The notes under the pieces: generated by a model
Databases searched by the model: none
What the model was told of the DNA's origin: nothing
The model's input: only the letters and a program-made list of their open reading frames with translations
Made by a program: the position numbers and the translations under genes
Source of the DNA: Cymodocea nodosa
Lineage: Eukaryota; Streptophyta; Magnoliopsida; Alismatales; Cymodoceaceae
Direction of reading: 5' to 3'
Assembly (NCBI GenBank): GCA_036874045.1
Contig: CM072341.1
Location: 9,560,501-9,624,500 of the forward strand
DNA: 64,000 nucleotides
Part shown: positions 59,340-64,000 of the stretch, piece after piece
How positions within the stretch are numbered: position 1 is the stretch's first letter
Layout: every line of letters begins with the position of its first letter

Positions 59340-60877
59340 AAGACTTTTGGTACCCATATCTTCTTGGGTCCATCACTGTTAGTCCTCTATATACTAAACT
59401 TGTTGCCTTTTGGTAGCCATATAGACGTAGATCTCTTCTTAATGACAAACACAGTTGTGCCATCTTTGTAAGATCTAATTTTTCCACCACAGTAAGGGGT
59501 TTCCTGTGGTACAGCATACCCTAAGCCAAATTTACTTCTTCCTATTCTTTAAGATCCTATGATTTTGTTTAAACTATTTTCTCCCTTAGTAAATTTACAT
59601 ACAATTTTCTTTAAATCAGTAACTTCAAATAACAGATTTTTATTTTCTTTTTTCAGATCAAAATTTTTACAACTATAGCTATCCATTTTAGTTTTTAATT
59701 CCCTATTATCAACTAAGGCTTTTTCTAGTTCAACAAAAACATCTTCTAGATAGGAATTTAAACTCTTTAATTCTTTCTTGTACTTCTTACATTTTACATA
59801 TAAGTTGTCTACTATACAGAGAAGACTATCTATATCTACATCATCATTTTCTTTTTCTGAGCAATAGGGAGATGTAGAGCATACCTCTTGTGTAGAAAAG
59901 CACACGTTTGCAGATGCCTCCTCATCTGAGTCTGATGAGCTGCTGGATGAACTGCTGTCATCCCAAGTGGCTTTCAAGGCCATTTTCTTCTTATTCTTCC
60001 TTTTCCATTTCTATTTGTCCTCCTCCTGTTGAAAAGGATAGTAAAGTTGAATGTGTCCTAGTTTCTTGCACTTGTAGCATGTAGGGACTTTTGGTTTTGA
60101 GGAGCTGGTTTTGCCTCCTTGTCTTATCATCCTTCTAAAGTTCTTAGCCAACAGTAACACTTCGTCCTCATCTGAGCTTAGTTGATCTTCTGTTGAGGGA
60201 AAAGCTAGTTCTTTCTTTTTCTCTACTTTTCTTTCAGTGACTCCTTCTTCTTCTTTCCATTCCTTCATTTAGACTTCATGGGCTAGAAGGTTTCCCAACA
60301 GATCTTCAACTGAATAGTTATTCAGATCCTTTGAATCCAATATGGAAGTAGACTTCTGCTTCCATTCGACTGTCAAGATCCTTAGGATCTTTTGTACCTA
60401 TTCACGATTAGAAAAACTCCTCCCAAGGCCTCTTAGTTCATTCACAATTTCTGTGAATCTAGAAAACATTTTAGTGATACTTTCTTTTTCAAGCATTTTG
60501 AATAATTCATATTTTCTTAACAAAATGTTGATTTTAGTATCTTTAACTTGGCTGGTTCCTTCATATGTAATTTGAAGGATCTTCAAAGCTTCATGGGAGA
60601 ATTTACAAGTAGATATTTTATTATACTGTTCACTAGTTAGTGCATAGTAAATGGAATTAAGCCCACGAGCATCCATCTAGATGATTTTTTCATCCTCCTC
60701 AATCCAGTCACTTTCATGACTGATTGGAGTTGGTGTATCATGTACAACCATTCTCCAAAGTTTCACATCTGTACTCCTGAGAAAGCACTCCATCCTATTT
60801 TTCCAGTAGCTATAATTGCTACCATCAAAGAGGGGAGGTCGATGGATATTCTAACCCTCTACAGTGTGGAAAGCCAT
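59340..60877 (-). pseudogene. Copia-4 gag
   Basis: ATG at 60877. Conserved RPPLFDGSNYSYWKNRM, VKLWRMV, QVKDTKINILLRKYELFKM, FSRFTEIVNELRGLGR. The knuckle reads CYKCKKLGHIQLYYP, so its last Cys is changed to Tyr. A Ser-rich SSSSSSSSDSDEE tract follows ALKATWDD, then a coiled-coil-like tail. Stops near 60674, 60396 and 60268. Ends GPKKIWVPK near 59350, then a frame change to protease. Confidence 0.87.
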
Positions 60878-60907
60878 GATCTCAGATGGTTAAATCTATT
60901 AGCGAGA

Positions 60908-62634
60908 TGGTTTAGAATGAAAAAGTGCATATTATTAACGATTAAATGATGGTTAATTGCATAATATTTAGCTTATCATATGAGAATTAAGCCATTATAT
61001 CATAATTGCATTGTTATATGCTTTAATTAAAGAATCTACTTAATTTCGGTGAATTAATGTTAATTTAGTACATTTCTGAACTGTTGGTAAGTTGCAGGCT
61101 GTGAAATCCTTAAGTAACTGAAATGCATCTAGGCATCGGATAGCTAAGTTTATAAGTATCTAAAATGCACATGAGCATCAGATAGTTAAATTTATGCATG
61201 TGTTTTATAGTTAAATCAACGAGGTAAGTCCGTTGAGTTATCTATAACTCCACAAACTATTTATTTTCTAATATGCCACTGTAGCGGTTGCAGAAACAAG
61301 ACAGTTGGAAGGAAAAACCACGATCGCACGTATCACGTAGGAATTCACTCGTCAAAAGGGAGAAGAAATTATCGTCGTTGATATGAATGAAGGAAATACA
61401 ACCGACCATTCAAGTAGAAGTAGTTACCACTGAAGAAATATAAAAGAAAAGAAGAAAAAGAAGTAAGATGTGTATGTGTGTGTGATCGATGGGCATGGCC
61501 AGTGTATATAGAGGAGGAGCACCGAGCTTTCTGCAGACAGTATCGGCAATTCTCTGAAATACCACACCAACCATTATCACTACCATATCACCACCACCAT
61601 AATCACCAACCATCGGAGGTTTGTGAGAATACTTTCTTGATGTCGGGTCGATTCTGAGCCAAACATAGTGTTTGACAACCACTGTGAGGAGTGATCGCGT
61701 TGCAGGAAGGGAAGCCATTTTCACCAAGCGCTGACTCATATCTTAGGAGATCGTAAAGCTTCTAGCCTTAGCTTCGGGTTGATGCCTGTATGCTGAAGAG
61801 GAGATCATCTTGCAATTCTAGACTCGCGATTCTATAGGGAGAGGAGGTAGAATTGTAAGTGATTAAGTTTTCAATGGTGTAATCGCGTCGTATGTAGTGA
61901 CGGAAGTATTTACTGTCGATTAAGATTACTTTACATTTCACCTTTCGCCCATTTCCATGTTCATATTAAAACAAAAATACCAAAAACAACTTATTTGTGT
62001 TTGTATTTTGTATTTAAGTGTTGTATTGTTCGTGTTGTATCGTGATTAATGTTATCTTTGTCAGTGTTGTGATTGTTCTATGTTTGTTTTAGTTTTACAT
62101 TTTACTGAAATTGGTTCGTTCAAAAGACTTAAAAGATTTTAATGGTTACTGTTTGAATTATCTGAATGTTACTATTGCCTAATGATAAATCCAGTGTTTA
62201 CTAACATTAAAGAGCTTAATTGATGTTATTTACAATTTGTGGAACCGCCCAATGGTTGGCCGAATTCCTTTGTAAATAGCAGTATTAAATAGAAAATGCA
62301 GGCTCGTGGAGTTAACTTAAGTCCACGAGGTTAGTCCATTGAGTCAAACATAACTCAACGAACATAGTCCGTTGAGATAACTATAACTCGATGGAGAGCT
62401 TATTGAATATATAATTTTGATTGTTAACAAATGGAATAGTTCTCAATTCTTAAGCAATTCCCTATGGGTTCGACCTATACTTGCACACTAACACAATATA
62501 CACAGTGCACTTGCAGTTAAAATACAAATTGGAATTAACATATAATTTGTGTGAAAGGTTGTTTGTTTACTTCTAAAAAAAATATAGGCATAAAGATAAA
62601 TTAACTAAGTAAAAACAGAAGTTAACAAATCCAA
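60908..62634 (+). repeat. 5' LTR of Gypsy-3
   Basis: Begins TGGTTTAGAATGAAAAAGTG and is the inverted counterpart of 7877-5922. TAACTCAACG-type repeats occur at 61220-61260 and 62310-62395, the signature GGGTTCGACC at about 62466. The exact 3' end is uncertain because the LTR/primer junction is repeated (62628-62725). Confidence 0.82.
61505..61511 (+). promoter_or_regulatory. Possible TATA box of the Gypsy-3 LTR
   Basis: TATATAG in CAGTGTATATAGAGGAGG. The Gypsy-2 copy has lost it (the region reads TTCTTATAATTAG on the plus strand near 7031). Confidence 0.4.
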
Positions 62635-62725
62635 GTTCTTTCAGTGCGTTGCTGGAAATCCAAACAAGTTTTCTGGTGTCGTGCTAGCCAACCATACAAG
62701 TTTTCTGGTGCCGTTGTCGAGGAAT
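62628..62725 (+). repeat. Tandem triplication at the LTR/primer-site junction of Gypsy-3
   Basis: Three imperfect units of about 33-37 bases: AAATCCAAGTTCTTTCAGTG..., AAATCCAAACAAGTTTTCTG..., AACCATACAAGTTTTCTGG... The last holds the best primer site, TGGTGCCGTTGTCGAGGAAT (62706), about 15 of 20 matches to the tRNA-Asp complement. The middle one has a poorer copy (TGGTGTCGTGCTAGCC). Confidence 0.65.
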
Positions 62726-62804
62726 TGAATTAATATAAGCAATTGTTAGAGCTGTTTCATTTTAATAGCCAGAGTGTTGTGTGTTATCTTCTGTAATTGA
62801 GAAT

Positions 62805-64000
62805 ATGGCATATGCTTATGCTCAAAGATTTTTGAAACCTGTAGTAAACATATGTGAATTCTACAATTTTGAAGGTCACGACATTTCTGACTGTTTGAAA
62901 CTAAGACGTTTGCAGATAGCTAGATCCCATGAACAACAAATGAATTATCCTCAATATAATAGAGCCGAGTATGAGAATCCTATAGTTTACCCAACTGCTG
63001 GTCAGTATAGAATGTGTAATATGTTGAGAGACATAGAAGTTTGGGATAGGTATGACAGACTGGAGCGTAGTATAAAGCAAAATCTAAATAAACTAGAATA
63101 TTTTATGTGTCAGCAACAAGAAGTCCACCAATTAAACTATAAGGAAGCATATTCAAAACCTAAAATGGATATAATTTATGAAACCGAAAAAACCATAATG
63201 AAAATTGATCAAAAATTGAATGCAATGAGATTAGATGATTTAGAAAAAAAATTAAAAGCATTGGACGAATATACAATGAAAATACAAGTTATGCAACAGG
63301 ACAATGAAAATTATATTGTTATAGATCTGCATAATTTGCAAAATATACAGCAAACAGAAAATACTAATGCAAGAGAATTTAAAGAAGGCACTTTAAAAAA
63401 ATTGAAGATCATAATCAAGAAAATGATATACAAAAACATCATGAGAGTAACGAAAATCTGGAAGATGTTTGTGTAACATTAAGATCTGGAACTGATATAC
63501 TACCAAGAACTCAAAATGAAAATAATATGAAGGTGGATAAGAGTAAAAATCAAAATGATAATGAAAAGGTAATAGCTGAAAATCTGGAAATCACTAAAGA
63601 ACAATCTGAATCTGCTAATGAGACTAAAAATGATCAAACAAATTAACTGAAAGAAAAAGAATCTTGTAAACCACAATCTTTAGCACCCTATCCTGAAAGA
63701 TTACAACAAACAATACCTGAAAAACAAGATAAAATCAGAGAAATTTTTGAAAAAGTGCAAGTTAACATTCCTTTGTTAGATCTATTGCAGAAAATGCCAT
63801 CTTGTGCTAAATTTCTGAAAGATTGGTGTACTAAGAAAAGAGAGCAAAAAGTTCTTAGAAATGTATTTTTAGTTGATCAAAGTAGTTCCCTATTTCTGCC
63901 ACAAATTCTTAAAAAGTTATCTGATCTTGGAATCCTTGTTATATCATGCACCATAGGAAATACCATTCTAGAAAGAACCTTAATAGACTTAGGTGCAGGT
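62805..64000 (+). pseudogene. Gypsy-3 NC-protease coding region without capsid
   Basis: ATG at 62805, only 80 bases after the primer site. Within 35 codons a knuckle-like CEFYNFEGHDISDC appears (second Cys changed to Tyr), followed by a Gln/Asn-rich, coiled-coil-like region. A frameshift occurs near 63400, then VCVTLRSGT, a stop near 63644, LAPYPERLQQ, VNIPLLDLLQKMPSCAKFLK and protease LIDLGAG at the window edge. The layout equals Gypsy-1: the capsid part of gag is absent in front of the knuckle. Confidence 0.85.

Larger units (their letters stand above)
56630..60907 (-). mobile_element. Copia-4: Ty1/copia element, truncated at both ends
   Basis: Minus strand: gag from 60877 and pol down to 56630, where Copia-3 interrupts it. 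Its 5' LTR and primer site are cut off by Gypsy-3, whose LTR begins 31 bases upstream of the gag ATG. It is more divergent from the other copias than they are from each other. Confidence 0.88.
60908..64000 (+). mobile_element. Gypsy-3: Ty3/gypsy element, 5' part, continues beyond window
   Basis: LTR 60908-62634, tRNA-Asp-type primer site 62706, then an NC-protease frame that runs to the window end. It belongs to the same LTR family as Gypsy-2 but in the opposite orientation. It interrupts the 5' end of Copia-4. Confidence 0.85.

Overview
This is repeat-dense, AT-rich nuclear DNA of a flowering plant, probably a pericentromeric or otherwise heterochromatic block. The evidence is wall-to-wall LTR retrotransposons of plant types: Ty1/copia elements primed by initiator-Met tRNA, and Ty3/gypsy elements of an Athila/Tat-like type primed by an Asp-type tRNA. 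There is also a PIF/Harbinger DNA transposon with plant-type introns and a captured plant F-box gene. I see no intact host gene, no rRNA or tRNA gene and no CRISPR. Almost every reading frame carries nonsense codons.

Layout. Gypsy-1 (+, 1-5921): 5' LTR region, primer site, then one NC-protease-RT-RNase H frame. It is cut after RNase H by the 3' LTR of Gypsy-2. Gypsy-2 (-): 3' LTR 5922-7877, a long post-pol region 7878-13255 holding a gag-like ORF and an F-box ORF, then pol 13256-14821. Pol resumes at 43886-44784, because Copia-1 (+, 14822-43885) sits inside its RT domain with a recognisable 5-bp target duplication. Copia-1 is in turn split by Copia-2 (+, 15376-34875), and Copia-2 by Harbinger-1 (26897-33175). 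Copia-3 (-, about 44785-56629) is inserted in the RNase H of Copia-4 (-, 56630-60907). Gypsy-3 (+, 60908 to the window end) abuts the gag start of Copia-4; its LTR is the same family as the Gypsy-2 LTR but in the opposite orientation.

Most notable is the region after pol. Gypsy-2 has, downstream of integrase, a gag capsid-type ORF and then an F-box/FBA ORF. Gypsy-1 and Gypsy-3 have only a short zinc-knuckle (NC) segment before protease and no capsid region there. Read together, they suggest a gypsy family whose capsid moved to a 3' cassette, with a host F-box gene as a further cassette. Three copia elements carry a long unrelated ORF (ORF3) in the same 3' place. Upstream of these extra ORFs lies promoter-like DNA with the same repeated motifs as the LTRs and, in several cases, a TATA box. 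A noncoding module between pol and ORF3 of the copia elements is also found next to the 3' LTR of Gypsy-2, and Copia-3 carries a piece of gypsy-type LTR just upstream of its ORF3. The hypothesis is that these elements exchange 3' cassettes (polypurine tract, LTR-like promoter, accessory ORF) across the copia/gypsy boundary.

Decay is mostly nonsense change at Gln, Arg and Trp codons with few indels, as expected of cytosine methylation and deamination. Exceptions are a loss of the integrase core in Gypsy-2, a recombination or deletion joining the Copia-2 3' LTR to Copia-1 pol at 34875, and a truncation at about 44785.
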